Shown here: positions 11,723-23,740 of the stretch, one piece after another
Numbering within the stretch: position 1 is the first letter of the stretch
Layout of the letters: each line of letters starts with the position of its first letter
From: Isoetes taiwanensis
Taxonomy: Eukaryota > Streptophyta > Lycopodiopsida > Isoetales > Isoetaceae
Direction of reading: 5' to 3'
Assembly (NCBI GenBank): GCA_021234155.1
Contig: JAJEKV010000142.1
Location: 1-64,000, forward strand
Length of the DNA stretch: 64,000 nt
Notes under the pieces: model-generated
Database searches by the model: none
The model's input: only the letters and a program-made list of their open reading frames with translations
What the model was told of the DNA's origin: nothing
Program-made: the position numbers and the translations under genes

Positions 11723-13035
11723 ATGGCACACCGTTACAGTATCTCTGAAGAACAATACCAGCAGGCGTTAAGAACTGCTGATTTTATTGCTACCCAGATA
11801 GTACTGCCACAACCTACATCCCCAGAAGATTACCAGTACAAACTAGAGCAGATTGCTCTACTCTATGGCTTCCTACCCAGTAACGTTCAACCACCTCCAT
11901 TACCCAGAGACCCTCCACCTGCTCATCCACCACCACCTGAAAATCTGCCGCCAGTGACTGCCAACCCAGAGCCTCTGATGACTACTGAAACTGATACTCC
12001 AACTAAAAGGGATAAGGCTCCTAAATGGTTGGAAAAGGTTGATCTGCCATACTTCACTGGCGGAGTATCTGTTAAGCCAATGCAGGTAATAAGTTTCCTG
12101 GGGATTTGGAAAAAATTCTTTGAGAGAGTTAATGCGACTGAACAAGAGAAACTGCAAGCCATGGACACCTATTTAGATGAACAAGCTCAAGTATGGTGGC
12201 AAGGTCGCAGATTGATGCCTCCAGGACCGCCAGGATTTCCAGATTCTCGAGCAATAGTGCTTGCAGATCAGAAAAGCTTTAGGGTTCTATTTGATGTAGA
12301 AAAAGTTGAAAAGAAAGACCTGTTTACAGGCGCTTATATGCCTAGCCCTGCATTTACAGGGGGTTTCAGAGTTCTTTCTTACCTAGACGCCATAGAAGAT
12401 AGAGATGCTCATTCAAGATTGAAAAAATTTTGCTTCCAAATCTTGTCCTGAGGTTAACTCATGGACAGCTTTTCGTAGTGCATTCGAAGCCCATTACCTG
12501 CCTGCAAACTATTATAGGATATTGCAAAAATAATGGGACCTTGTTAAACAGGATGATGGAGAAACAGTGTCCGAATATTACATGAAATTTAGCCATCTAG
12601 GTTCACAAGTTAGAAACCTGGGTGAACACGAACTTTTAAGAAAGTTTGTGAATGGGTTAAGGGAGGAAATATTTGCAGAGCTAGATCTTATTGAACCAGT
12701 CAACATGGAAGATCCAATTAAGAAAGCAGGAGTTGCAGAACGAAAATTGAACCCCAAAACTCGTAAGTTAGTTGTATGGGAAGGAGCGCCTTCTCATGAA
12801 CAGAAAAGACCAAAGCGAGAAAAGTTTGAAAATAGAAGAGATAAGAAAAATAAAAGGGGCCGTCAAGAGCGTAAGATCAGGTTTAATGGAAGGAATGGAA
12901 AATGCTCTAATAATGGATAGAAGGCCAAACAGGAACAGAGTAAAGGGCCAAAGACTGGATGTTATAATTGTGGAGGTCTGCATTATCAATCCAACTGCCC
13001 AAAGAATACAGCTTTGGCAGATAAAAGTGCAAAAA
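11723..13035 (+). pseudogene. Ty3/gypsy gag, broken
   Basis: The first frame (ATG at 11,723, to 12,451) has a proline-rich N-terminal part and then the capsid-type segment DLPYFTGG ... FERVNATEQEKL ... AMDTYLDEQAQVWW, typical of plant gypsy gag. A frameshift and stop follow; homology continues at 12,460-12,920 (EAHYLPANYYRI ... DGETVSEYYMKF ... LREEIFAELDL). A zinc knuckle GCYNCGGLHYQSNC appears at about 12,960-13,000 in another frame; its spacing is C-x2-C-x3-H-x4-C, one residue short of the common form. At least three frame breaks mean no full gag can be made. Confidence 0.8.
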
Positions 13036-13229
13036 AAGTGCAGTTCATAGAGCCACCGCCTAAGGAAAGGCAAGTTGCTCAATCACACCATATGGAAGAC
13101 AGACCAGAAACCTCTAGGGAAGGGGAAGAAAGGAATAAAGAAAAGCTTGCAGCTATTGAACAAGAAAAAGGGTTGCATACCTAAAGAATCTGTCAGAAGA
13201 CGATACAGGGCCTCCAAAAGCATGGTTGT

Positions 13230-13390
13230 TTAAAATGAAAGGTTCAGTAAACGGTCAAGATGTGACTGTTTTAATTGACGATGGTTCAACACATGATTTT
13301 ATCTCACAGGACTTAGTGTATAAATTAGGATTACCTATTTGTGATTTGCAAACGAAAATCACAGTTGTGCAGGGTTTGAAATCCGGGTGT
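13230..13390 (+). pseudogene. Gypsy aspartic protease relic
   Basis: The segment KGSVNGQDVTVLIDDGSTHDF followed by an SQDLVYKLGL-type stretch is the retropepsin core of a plant gypsy element, with DDGST in place of the usual D-[ST]-G. It follows the gag relic but in a frame interrupted by stops on both sides. After about 13,400 recognisable homology ends; no reverse transcriptase follows. Confidence 0.75.
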
Positions 13391-13399
13391 GCAAAGAAA

Positions 13400-14370
13400 T
13401 AAATTTTCCTACGCAGGCCCGAGAGCTTCTGCAGAAACTGTGGCAATAGGGTTCAAAAAAATACAACTTTTGTTATCCCCTCTGGAATTTGTTAAGCTTT
13501 TCGCCTATCCAAGTAGCTTGCAAGCGGCTGATTCTTTCACGAAGCTTTTGTTGTCCCCTCTGGAATAGATTTGTTTGGAAAGATTTGCGGAATGGCGTTG
13601 CCGGTTAGCTGGTTTGCACAACAGCTGCATAGCAACAGGGGCGACCAATAATTTATAGCTTACAGCATGTTTGGAGCAGCTTTTGGCATATTTTAAGCAT
13701 ATGTTGGCATATACCAAGAATACATAAGCAAGGGATTTTTCCTTTAGGGGGAAACCAAAAAATGCAGTGGAAGTTATTTGAGGGGCGCAAGCTACATTTA
13801 AGACAGTCTGTACAGACTATGCACCAATACTAAGATCTAAAGCAATAGATCTAAAGTTGGGGAGCATCTGCATAATACCTCAGACATGTACCAAGATGAA
13901 CGAGTTAATCTGCAAATTACTTTATAGGCAGCATCAGATTGTGTTATAGTGCTTGAGATTTTAAATGCCAATGATGGGACAACTTCTACCTGCATTACAG
14001 TGATCATTATAACAAGCCCATCATTTTGTACTGATGCTGATTCAATCGCTCCCACTTTCAACATGATTGCTAAAATAGAACATTTATTGGACTGAGACAA
14101 TATGCATGCATGCCAAGCCAATTTTCATTTTACAAGAGAACTTGAAGGGGAGGAATATATGTTATACCTAACATATATACAAGACAAAAAAATTCAAGAT
14201 CGTCTGAAAAAATATAATGGCTTCAGAATTTCTACAGGTGATTCTTTTTTCAATAAGCATTCCATCCACTATCTTTCTTTAGAGAAAATGAATGAGTGGT
14301 TGTGTACTTCCATTCCCTTCATATCCAATGTTCTCGGTTCAAGATATATAACAAAGTTGAAATAACCCAC
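13400..14370. other. Unassigned, after truncated gypsy
   Basis: No domain seen. A 22-bp phrase containing tttgttgtcccctctggaat (and a near copy) occurs at about 13,466 and 13,545, suggesting a small duplication within the decayed element. An 87-codon frame at 14,102-14,365 is not recognised. Confidence 0.3.
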
Positions 14371-14374
14371 ACAT

Positions 14375-14690
14375 AACTTTTGTTATATTCAAACATCCAT
14401 TGATCCAATCCTTTTTAGTATTATTTACTCTGATTTTTGGGTTGAATATGATTCAGAGTGGTTGTCACGGTTGGAATACGAACATTATATTGTTGATCAC
14501 TCCCAAAACTTATAAAGATCCAGTTATAGGAGTGCACATTGACAGAATAGAGTCAACTTGGGGTGCAGTTAAGAGATCGTTTTCACAGTACGGTACTGTT
14601 AAGAGCTTACATGAATCATATTTTTTTTGTACATATGGAGATAGTGGTTTGCCAAGATAAAAAATGAGTTTTTCAATGTCCTATGTGATC
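14375..14690 (+). pseudogene. Merlin/ISXO2-like transposase relic
   Basis: Two frames joined by a one-base shift near 14,506 carry the end of a DDE transposase of the ISXO2/IS1016 type, which in eukaryotes defines Merlin elements. Visible pieces are IIYSDFWVEY (the second catalytic Asp, codon at 14,432), then YEHYIVDHSQN, then YKDPVIGVHIDRIESTWGAV (the catalytic Glu, codon at 14,550, in the I-E-S-x-W motif) and SLHESYF. The family order Y-x-D-x-W-x-x-Y ... V-x-H-S ... D-P-x-T-G-x-H-x-x-x-I-E-S-x-W is kept. The first catalytic Asp and N-terminal half are not seen. It is a broken fragment; terminal repeats were not located. Confidence 0.7.
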
Positions 14691-14939
14691 ATATAAGATT
14701 GTATAACAGAGAAGTGTTGAATGGTCCTGAGGAGGCCTAGTTCTAAATTTCATTCTAAAATGCAGTTATTTCTCAACTGATTATGGTTTACTCTGTAATT
14801 TAGAACTGTGTTCTGTTGACAAAAAAAGAATGAACACAGCAATAGAAAACTCATTGACGGCAAAAAACATATTGGACGTCATCAAAGCAAGAGAAGCAAA
14901 GGAAACCGTGACAAGCTCAAAGCACTGCAAACACAAGGG

Positions 14940-15745
14940 ACCTAGCAGTTGGCTACAAGCTAGAGGAAGGATGCCTCTATTACAAGGGTAGTTGTGTAAT
15001 GAGAAGGAGATTAAGGATCAAATCCTATATGAATACATGATGCTCTAGCAGGCCACCGCATAAAGAAATTATCGCTGGCCAGGTGAAGAAATACAGGCCA
15101 CCACATAAAGAATGAGTATATCAGAAGCCCAGGGCATCTCCAACTGCTTGAAATGTTATTTCATAAGTGGGACATATGCTTCTTATATTTCATTATGGGG
15201 CTCCCAATCACACGGAAGGGAAATTCTAATATTGCTGTTGACTCACTTTCAAAGCTGGTACACTTCATACCATGCAAGTCAACAAATACAACATTAGAAA
15301 TGGCAGTGCTCTGTGCCAATAACATCTTCAAGTTACGTAGCATGCTTAGAGGTATAGTACTCGACCAAGACCACAAGTTTACATGAGGTTTTTTTGAAGG
15401 CTTATGCCACACAGTTGGTACTAAGCTCCATATGAGCACGACATACCATCCTTAGATAGGGACTAAATAGAAAGGTTGAATAGAGTCCTCGAGGACATAC
15501 GGATGATGTATGCATGGGTAAGCAAGCGCAATGGGAAGTCTACATTTAGCTAGTTGAATTTGCATACAATAGTGCTAAAGACTCAGCTACGGGTATGCCA
15601 TCCCGTATGCTAACATATGGACAACAATGCATGACTCCAACAACATGGCCCGATTTGATATCCAAAGCACAATTGGCACAAGATTTGCTTGAAGACATGT
15701 TGATATAGTCAACATTGACCCGAGGATTAGAGAGCTCTAGGAGCT
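14940..15745 (+). pseudogene. Ty3/gypsy integrase relic
   Basis: A zinc-finger region relic (LEEGCLYYKG, from about 14,960) is followed by core pieces: FIMGLPITRKGNSN with a DSLSKLVHFIPCK-type stretch at 15,190-15,290, the second Asp in GIVLDQDHKFT near 15,350-15,385, GTKLHMSTTYHP near 15,420, and ERLNRVLEDI near 15,470-15,500. This is the order of a gypsy integrase up to the region before the chromodomain. Many frameshifts and stops interrupt it. It is near the gypsy relic at 11,117 but the intervening Merlin relic and missing RT mean common origin is not shown. Confidence 0.75.
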
Positions 15746-15776
15746 CAGACGGAGGAGCCATAATGTGGTGGTTCAT

Positions 15777-16048
15777 GGATTGCCAGAGGAAGCATGGGAG
15801 AATTTCATTGAATGCCTCTAGATGCTGGTCATTGCTCATATGATGTTCCATGTGCCTGTACACATTGTTAGAGCAAGCTACCATGGTGTTCAACACTCCG
15901 ACCACCACCGACCGTGATGGATTGCCAGAGGAAGCATGGGAGAACTTCATTGAATGCCTCCAGATGCTGGTCATTGCTCATATGATATTCCATGTGCTTG
16001 TATTGTTAGAGCAAGCCGCCATGGTGTTCAACACTCCGACCGCCACCG
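15777..16048. repeat. 142-bp tandem duplication
   Basis: Two adjacent, slightly diverged copies start ggattgccagaggaagcatg at 15,777 and 15,919. Both run through gagcaagc ... atggtgttcaacactccgac. They lie just before the LINE relic and may be part of its decayed first ORF. Confidence 0.85.
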
Positions 16049-16218
16049 TATTGTCACATTCATGGTCGCGGTTTGCACTAGAGCAAGCGGTTGAAGGAGA
16101 CATCCCTGTATGTTGACTGAGATCTCAATCCAGCGCGACAGAAATTCCATATGCATGAGTTGGCCCAGATTAAGAGCGTCTGATGCCAAGAGAGAGCCAC
16201 AGGACTGATCCAAAGCAA

Positions 16219-17011
16219 GATGTCGATCTTCCAACTACCAAATGCCGCTGCGAACCTTCAGGATCCTTTTGCCGAAGCCTCTGTTGCTCTTGATCATGCT
16301 CCTACTCCGCCCACTCTGGCTCCAAATCCTGCTTAGGCAGTCTCATCTGCCACTGCAATGTGTCGCATACTGCTTGGAACCGCTCTTTCCACCTTTTGCT
16401 CTGTTGCCACTCTGCCCACTCCAGTTCCACATCCTGCTTTGGATGTCTCACCTGCCACTATCAGTGCATCCACGATGCTCTCGCGCTTGTTGCATCGCTC
16501 TGCCGCCACAACTGAATCCGCATTTGCATTTGCCACTAGAAAACAAGAATTGTGCCTCCGGGTGGTTTCTTGGAACCATCAGGGTTTTCCATGGAAGAAG
16601 GGAGATAGTCTCAACTCCATTGCTGTAGATATCGATCTCATCTTCCACATGGAGACATAAAGCATGCAGGACACAGGCTACCTAACCTGCCTGGCTACTA
16701 GCATTACTCAGTCTTTAATAACTGCACCAGAAAGCGGTTATACAAAGGGGGTTGCCTTGGTGCAGTCAATCTTCCTACACAAGATAGACATGCACAACGT
16801 GTACCTATGGGTGCGGGTGCAAAATTGCAATGGAAACCCTCTCTTTATAGCGGCTGCTACTTCTCACATGCAGAAAGCAACTTCTATCACACCCATTCGG
16901 ATGTAGATAGGCTAAACTCCTATATCGATCTATATGATGACATACAACAGCACAAGTATTTGGGCAGGGTCATACTTCTTGGAGACTTCAATGCATGCAC
17001 GAGTGTGGAAT
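16219..17011 (+). pseudogene. LINE endonuclease domain relic
   Basis: A frame starting near 16,219 encodes a proline- and alanine-rich stretch, then the endonuclease start VVSWNHQGFPWKKG near 16,560, and after frame changes the motif RVILLGDFNACTS at about 16,965-17,003. The G-D-F-N motif is diagnostic for the apurinic-type endonuclease of LINEs, the enzyme that nicks target DNA. Stops at about 16,660 and 17,011 and at least one frameshift break it. Confidence 0.7.
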
Positions 17012-17329
17012 AACCCATGAAATTTGATTCCTTGACTGCGATGTATTGCAGCTATGCCTGACAGAAGTGGCTTAGCCACCATCATAAGGTGACAGCCATA
17101 TCACGTATTTGGTGGGTAGTTGCTTTTGCTTTGCGGTACCTTTGATTGGTAGTTTACAGGGAGGAGAACCAGGTTGGCAAATCCAGTGTGGTGGACTATA
17201 TGTTAGTGGCTGAGTAGGATACGCATATGGTTAATCACTTTCGGGTGGGCACAAACAACAGAGATGAGGAGGTCGACTCAGGCCATATGCCACTTTACCT
17301 GCAGCTGGCTTGGCATACTGTTTGACCCT

Positions 17330-19080
17330 CTTTGTGGCAGTCCCTCATATGCTTCAGCTGTGAATGGATTACGAACATCCAGAGGCTTACGCCTGGATGC
17401 CTACAGATGACTTTGGCAGGAATTTTGCAGTTTCTTATGCTAGAGCAACAGATGAGCCAATTGATTCCAGTTCGGTGTTTACAAAAACTGCTAACCAATA
17501 TTATGGAGCAGCAGTTCACAGCTTGGGCAGAGGCTTCAGAGGTGTGGGCCCTCATGCAGGCAGGATTCAAGCCATGGCACTCAACTATTGATCATATCTT
17601 TATGCTGCGAACTTTAGCTCAAGATAACAGGAACCATCGGCAAGACCTGTATTGTTGCTTCATTAACTTCGCCAAGGCTTTTGACACTGTATCTCGAGAA
17701 AAGGTCTAGGTAAGATTGCAATAACTGTGGGTTCCCGTGGATCTGTAGAATGCAGTGTACAGGTTATATGAGACATGCTCAGGGTGGTTGTAGCCGACAT
17801 ACCAACCATTTGACTGCAGTATCGGGGTTTGCCAAGGATACCAATACTGTTTGGGCTTTACATTAATCTATTGGAAACCTGGCTTGCTGACAATGGGGGT
17901 GACGGAGCTCAACTTTTGTACCAGATCACCAGACATCTAATATATGCTGATGATATAGACCTCTTAGCTTACTGGAGGACATGCAATGCCATTTGGATGC
18001 CCTAGACACATTCTCCAGACTACTAACATGTGCATCAATTTGGCCAAGACTAAGGTAGTCCTCATCTCATCCTCACATCAGCCATGACCTCCCTCATTCA
18101 CTTATCAAGGGCAAAATGTGAAGGTGACACCCACCTACAAGTATTTGGGAGTGGAGTTTCCTTTTACAATGTATTGAAACATTTCCATCTGGTTACGAGT
18201 GATACTGGGCTGGAAAGCATTGTATACAATGTAGAACAACAGACACGGAGCAGAGTTGTATGATTGAACCCATCAGTCGTACCTATTTAGGGTCTTGGTG
18301 GAGCCCTATATGGGTCGAAGTCTGGGGCCTGATGGCGTCCCTTGCTACCTGAAATAACTTGGAGCAGGTGCATAAAGCCATCTTAGCACATATACTAGGA
18401 GCGAAATCCACGGTCTTATGTCAAATCCTGCTGCAAGAGACAGGTCTTTTGCCTCTTCAGAAGATTGATCGCCACATTGTCAACCTTCAGAAGATGGTCA
18501 ATACGAATGATGCTCGTCTCCCAACCTGGTTTAGATCGTGACAACAGGGCCGCAACGATCAAGGCTTGCTGAAAGAAAAGAAGAGCTCATTGACTAGCCA
18601 GATGGATTGCGCAAGAGCACAAGTGAAAATAGTAGCGGATTACCATAGTTTGAAGCAAGCTTTGGGATGCCAATGCCTTTGAACAGGTTAAGACAGCACA
18701 TTACAGTGCCACATAAATCCCATAATGGAATATGGCCTGCAACACTACCTGCATAACCATTTGCCCATGAAAAAGCGCGGACTCATTGTCTCGATTCATA
18801 CAGGTGCACATCGTCTTTGAATTGAGACGGGCAGATGGATTGGGGAGCCATGCCTAGATAAGCTTTGCCAGTGCTGCCAAGTGGGAGCTGTTGAAGATGA
18901 ATGCCACACTCTTCAGAGCTGCCTAGCGAATGATCAAATTCGGACATGTTATGCTCAGTTGACCAGGCTTTGACAGTCGCTACGTATAATATTAAGCACG
19001 GCTTCAATTCTATTGCTGGGATCATACCTTCAGGAGGTCATGAATATGCATCTTCTACTATGTCCTCGGACTCTCACGTA
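17330..19080 (+). pseudogene. LINE reverse transcriptase relic
   Basis: RT pieces appear in order: QAGFKPWHSTIDHIFMLRTL and FINFAKAFDTVSREKV (17,560-17,709), GLPRIPILFGLYINLLETWL near 17,830-17,885, LIYADDIDLL (the Y-A-D-D catalytic motif, 17,938-17,967), INLAKTKVVLISS near 18,035-18,075, TYKYLGVEFPF near 18,135-18,170. A distal part with C-x2-C and LQSC (about 18,865-18,930) corresponds to the terminal zinc-binding region. Several stops and frameshifts separate these pieces. Confidence 0.8.
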
Positions 19081-19290
19081 ACATGTATATATATATATAT
19101 TTCATGATGTATATTTGTACAGTTTCTCAGCATTCTTATTACTGCCATGGGTTTTCCCGCGAAAACCCTTCCGGGAGGGGGAGAGGGTTGGAGGGTCTTA
19201 ACTCAGACAAGAATACGTCTAATGTGCTCCTTTAATGGGTCTCATAGGCCGCGGTCTCCCTAGACGATAAAAACCATGCAATTCAATTCA

Positions 19291-19929
19291 ATACCTTGAT
19301 TCTCATTAGGTACAGTTTATTTTTTTGTTACTGCAAGTCCTTTAGGAGGTGGAGGATAATTTTGTGCTGTTGGTACTATGATGCTGCATATTTCATGACC
19401 TATTTATCACAGCCACAATTTTATTTTGTTATTTCTACAAATAAATATACTATGGTCTACTTCGACAAATGATATCTTTCTCTTGAATAAAGGTGTAGCT
19501 ACCAACTACCAATTGTCATTGTTCTGCTATCTATCTTTGATAGCATCTATTTAAATGTATTTCCCTAGCTAGTGAAAGCATCCACGCATCCAATGAATGG
19601 GCTATTTAGATTTTCTTTGAAAACTTGGGGGCAGAGTGAAAAAAAAGGGGCACTTAAAAATTGAAGAGTCAGCAGAGCAGATCGAAGCATGGTGCACTAA
19701 CTTGGATGGAAGTATGGTTGGATATGGACCATGTAAGCAAGACAATGTGAAGAAGTTGTCATGTCTAGATAAGTTTCCAGGGGGAGGGGAAGGGAAATTG
19801 TACTTTAGGATCAAGGATTATACTATTGTATCAAAATGACGATAAAATTGTGTTTACTAGGAAAGGCTTAATACAATTTGTTTAAACTGACATTCATGAT
19901 TACATGAAATTTTTTCCTAAGAACAAGGA
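19291..19929. other. Intergenic, nothing recognised
   Basis: Short frames only, including a 67-codon frame at 19,636-19,839 (+) without recognised similarity. Confidence 0.35.
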
Positions 19930-20370
19930 CCAACAACTTGTTTGATTGCACCTTTGTCTAACAATATTAATAATCTTGCATCCTTGAGCATGGGCTAGCT
20001 GACTCATGCATTGCCCCACTAGTAGCTCCGTTTTGCACCACATCCTCTGACTGTACATACAATCAGTCTATTCTAAGTGCAGCACTATCATACGGAAAAG
20101 CCAGAAAAGTATAGCATATTTGAGGATTAATCAATCTCAGTGCTAGAAACTGCTTCCAAAGAACTTGAAGCACACGAAATGTTGTGCAAGGATTCACAAA
20201 AATTGTTGCAAGATATTAAATTAGCACATCTTGTGGGACTTACCACCATGCTTGCTCTTCTTTTCAGACACGTGTAACCAAATTCCTGCACGAAATGAAT
20301 GACTTATATAATGCAATAGTGCATCCAATATCCATGGCCATATATAAGAAGCTTTATTTAAAAGTTAATC
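19930..20370. repeat. Direct repeat, copy 1 (with 21,223)
   Basis: About 440 bp matching 21,223-21,660 in the same orientation with clear divergence. Shared phrases include cttgcatccttgagcatggg, acatcttgtgggactta and tgcacgaaatgaatgactta. No coding capacity recognised. It lies downstream (3') of the PAP relics. Confidence 0.8.
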
Positions 20371-20399
20371 TAATTACACTTATTGAGCACAATTGATGA

Positions 20400-20970
20400 G
20401 GTGCTTTCTTGTAAGTCCTTAGAATTGCAATCTACAAAGAACAAACCTAAATTGAATAAAATCAATTTCCATTGAATGATGTATCACACATACAACATTA
20501 GTGTCCAAGAAGACATAAGTACAATTTTTTTGCGTAAAAAGACAAGACCAAGGTGAAGGGATTCAAAATACCCCTCATAGAAAAAGAACAAGGTCAAGGT
20601 GATAGGGGTGGCTTTTTGGAAAAACACGCAATGGGTACGAGGAAGGGGGAAAAAAAAAAGAAGACCAAATTCCACGTAATATGCTATGTATCATTTTTTT
20701 GCTTCATAAGCTTTTCATCGATAAATCAAATAAAAAATTCCTTTTAGATTGAAGGAGGTTAGGAATGGACAAAGATTTTGAAAAGCCAAGCATGGAGCAA
20801 AGTGGGTATTATTCTATTTGTCATTCTTTTAGGATCAAGGCTTCCAATCATTATATCAACTCAAAAAAGTCAGCTAAACACCTTTCTTGAAATGTTTCTA
20901 GCCTACAACAAAATTCTAAGACACAATCCTAACTTGCTTAAAAGCAGTATATACTTTTTAAAATGCTTCA
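20400..20970. repeat. Copy of PAP 3' flank
   Basis: The segment with ttccattgaatgatgtatca and caagaagacataag resembles 23,580-23,740, the sequence just downstream of the minus-strand PAP copy. This marks a second, shorter PAP locus copy whose coding remainder is at 20,970-21,215. Confidence 0.55.
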
Positions 20971-21215
20971 AGTCGATGTGGAGAGTGCTTGCTGTGACAT
21001 TGTAGCTGGAATTCATACAAGGATATGAAGGGGTGATTATAGGCATGAGATGGTACCTGTCCCGAGGATTTAATGCAAGATTCCAACCGGAAAGTTTTCC
21101 ACTTTGCAAAGGACATAGCATCACTGGAGTTTGCCAGTTCCAAAGAGTACAAACTGTGAAGAATTTGCTCAACAGAGTAGCAAGTATAGCATTAGGGTAT
21201 AGCTGACAGACCCTG
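20970..21215 (-). pseudogene. PAP fragment, middle domain
   Basis: Minus-strand frame with FFTVCTLWNWQTPVMLCPLQ, NPRDRYHLMPIITPSYPCMN and SSYNVTASTL, the central domain of poly(A) polymerase. It matches the main copy at 24,305-24,550. Here NPRDRYH stays in one frame with the preceding segment, whereas the main copy is shifted by one base, so this fragment preserves the older frame. Coding similarity ends abruptly at about 20,975; only a central segment is present. Confidence 0.8.
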
Positions 21216-21222
21216 GCTACAA

Positions 21223-21660
21223 CTTATTTGGTTGCACTGTTGTCTGACAATATTAGTAGTCTTGCATCCTTGAGCATGGGCTAGCACGCATTGATCTATC
21301 ATATTTGTAGCTTCATTTTGCATTACGATATCCCTTGCCCGCACATAAAATCGATCTATCATAAGTGTAATGTTATCATATGAAAAAGCCAAAAGAAGTA
21401 TAACAAATACACCATTGATGGTTAACTAATCTCAGTGTTATGAACCTGCTTCCAAAGAGACAAAAACTTGAAGAATGCAAAATTCCAGAAATTGTTGCAA
21501 AATATTAAATTGACACATCTTGTGGGACTTAACACTATGCTTGCTCTTCTTTCCAGACATGTGTAGCCAAGTTCCTGCACGAAATGAATGACTTATATAA
21601 TACAATAGTGCATCCAACGTTCATAGCCATATATAAGAGGTTTTACTTAAATGCTTATTT
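21223..21660. repeat. Direct repeat, copy 2 (with 19,930)
   Basis: Same repeat as 19,930-20,370, with the same orientation. It starts right at the end of the PAP fragment and ends at the next repeat. Confidence 0.8.
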
Positions 21661-21662
21661 AG

Positions 21663-21930
21663 CACTAGTTTTTTTTTTTTGGTGGACGAAAAAAATGTTT
21701 GTTAATCAAAAGTAAACATTACAAGATGTACATATCTCGCCTACTCTGTAAGCACAAAAAATGCTCTTGAAACACAAGCTTGAAGCGTTATGTGCTTACT
21801 TCAGCATAGAAGACATGATAAGAATTAATTTGAAGATATTAAATACGGATACGATATCTCACTTCTTCCCTGAGGGAGGAAGATAGATAAGCCATCTGTA
21901 TCTTAACTTGGGCTATAGCAATAACGCTAA
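21663..21930. repeat. Direct repeat, copy 1 (with 22,612)
   Basis: About 220 bp (from acattacaagatgtacatat to agcaataacgcta) recur almost unchanged at 22,612-22,835. An inverted copy lies at 37,640-37,860 and shows the single-copy state. The 690 bp between the two direct copies is absent from the 37-kb version. Confidence 0.85.
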
Positions 21931-22611
21931 GAACAAGAAGTATGCATGAATGTTGCACAATGATATAAGTTTTTGCATCGAAATAATTTGGTGGCTTAGA
22001 TGAGCTAGATTTCATGTTGTATACTTTGTAACTTACTAAAGGCGATTAGATGCTAACTTCTCTAATTTATAGTGTGTAGGCCCTCCAAATACATTTAATA
22101 TGTTCCACTTTCATTGTGAGACCTTTTGAATATGTTCCATATTGATGTAAATAGATATGACAGTGGAGCCCGAGCCAATATGAGTGGCTAGTCTCTATAT
22201 TTCTCTAAACAAGACCTTAAAGAAGGATGATGAGAATAATAAGGAGATCGTTTTAGAGCCCTTTTGCATTGCTGCACTCCATAAATTTACAGACCAAGTC
22301 TAGAAAGATAGCTACCGTATCAGTTTATCACAGAGACCAAGTCTAGTAAGATGGCTAAAACTCAAAAAAGATATCTCTTGGACTTGTAGCACATCAACAC
22401 TAAACTCAGTTTTCTAACAGGTGGTGCATTGTTTGGCAATTGAATGCATTTTTCTAAAACGTCAATGTCTGGTTTGTGCCAGACAAAAAGATACTCTTTG
22501 GTTCAGTGATAAACAAAGTATTTAGATCTCCTGGTCTATTCTTTAAAACTTGGAAGCTATTGGTGGAGGCATGATAAATTTATAATCTATTCCCTCTAGT
22601 CACTAATCAAA
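21931..22611. other. Unassigned segment between direct repeats
   Basis: No gene or motif recognised. It is missing from the related locus at 36,225-37,880, so it arrived with or after the duplication of its flanks. Confidence 0.4.
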
Positions 22612-22835
22612 GAAAACATTACAAGATGTACATATCTCGCCTACTCTGTAAGCACAAACAAATGCTCTTGAAACACGAGCTTGAAGCGTTATGTGCTTAC
22701 TTCAGCATAGAAGACATGATAAGAATTAATTTGAAGATATTAAATACGGATACGGTATCTCACTTCTTCCCTGAGGGAGGAAGACAGATAAGCCATCTGT
22801 ATCTTAACTTGGGCTATAGCAATAACGCTACGAAC
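22612..22835. repeat. Direct repeat, copy 2 (with 21,663)
   Basis: Near-identical to 21,710-21,930; differences are scattered single bases, so the duplication is recent compared with the other repeats here. Confidence 0.85.
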
Positions 22836-22869
22836 ATGTGAATAAATGCCTTTTAAATATATGCAGCCT

Positions 22870-23280
22870 ACGATGCCCCTAGATTGACCACAGTAGTCAA
22901 ACAGATGCTAGATGAAATGCCTTCTGCTTAGTTGAGGCCCATGCATCTGGGTAGGATGTCAGGAGAACAGATTGGCTGTCTAGTATACTAATTAAGAAAA
23001 CTTTGAAGCCAAGACCATGCTGATTGAACTTCTGGACAAGAAAAGAGGCAATGCTCTGGTGTTTCAACATCTGAGCAGTAGTGATGTGCTCTAATTAGAA
23101 AAAAGAAAAAGAAAAAAGGAAAAGGAAAAGAAAAAGAAAAAGAAAAAGAAGAAGAGCCAACCAAGGTCTGAATATGTTGGAATGACCCAATCTCTAAATT
23201 TAAGAATTTGTTGATATTTTACGTAAGAAGTTTCTGGGAATGCTCCAAGTTTCCAAAGCATATTTCGGGTTTATTAGAGG
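22870..23280. repeat. Dispersed repeat, three copies in window
   Basis: The stretch with gatgaaatgccttctgctta, ccatgcatctgggtagg and the purine-rich gaaaag tract recurs directly at 53,205-53,475 and inverted at 37,230-37,600. No coding capacity recognised. Confidence 0.8.
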
Positions 23281-23740
23281 ATCATAAAAAAAAACTCCGC
23301 AGAATATTGCCAAATAAATAGAGGATTATTAAAAAGACTTCTAAATCTATTGTATCCAAAGTTGTATTGTAGGCATGATAAAAAGCAGAGCACCATTCTC
23401 ATGTGAAGCCCAAAACCATCAGTGTGGGCGTATAAAGATGCATGCATCACACACTTTTTAAAACACAATTATAACACAATCACAATGATATCACTATGAA
23501 GGTAAATTTTCATACTAAGATTAGAAATTGCCCAAGTTTGAACACCAAACTATAACTATGACACGTTCAACTTTGCAGGCCTTTCTTGTAAGCTTGGATT
23601 GCAACCAACAAAGAATATAAAAGAATATAATAGAATTGAATAATATCGAATTTCCATTGAATTAAATGATGTATCAAAAATACAATATTGGTGTACAAGA
23701 AGTCATAATATGTACAAATTCTTTCTCTCTCTGAAATTAG

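Larger units (their letters stand above)
16219..19290 (+). mobile_element. Degraded LINE, full domain order
   Basis: Endonuclease motifs, reverse transcriptase motifs, a C-terminal zinc-binding region and a 3' tail follow each other in the order of a non-LTR retrotransposon. It belongs to the same family as the minus-strand LINE at 34,057-35,735: the two share long stretches of RT protein and the same 3' untranslated end (cccataggccg/cataggccgcgg ... gacgataaaaa). The tail here is attcaattcaat. Many stops make it inactive. Confidence 0.8.

Noticed and set aside
23095-23150. Purine-rich coding frame
   Set aside because: Simple (gaaaag)n-type low-complexity tract, shared with the dispersed repeat copies.
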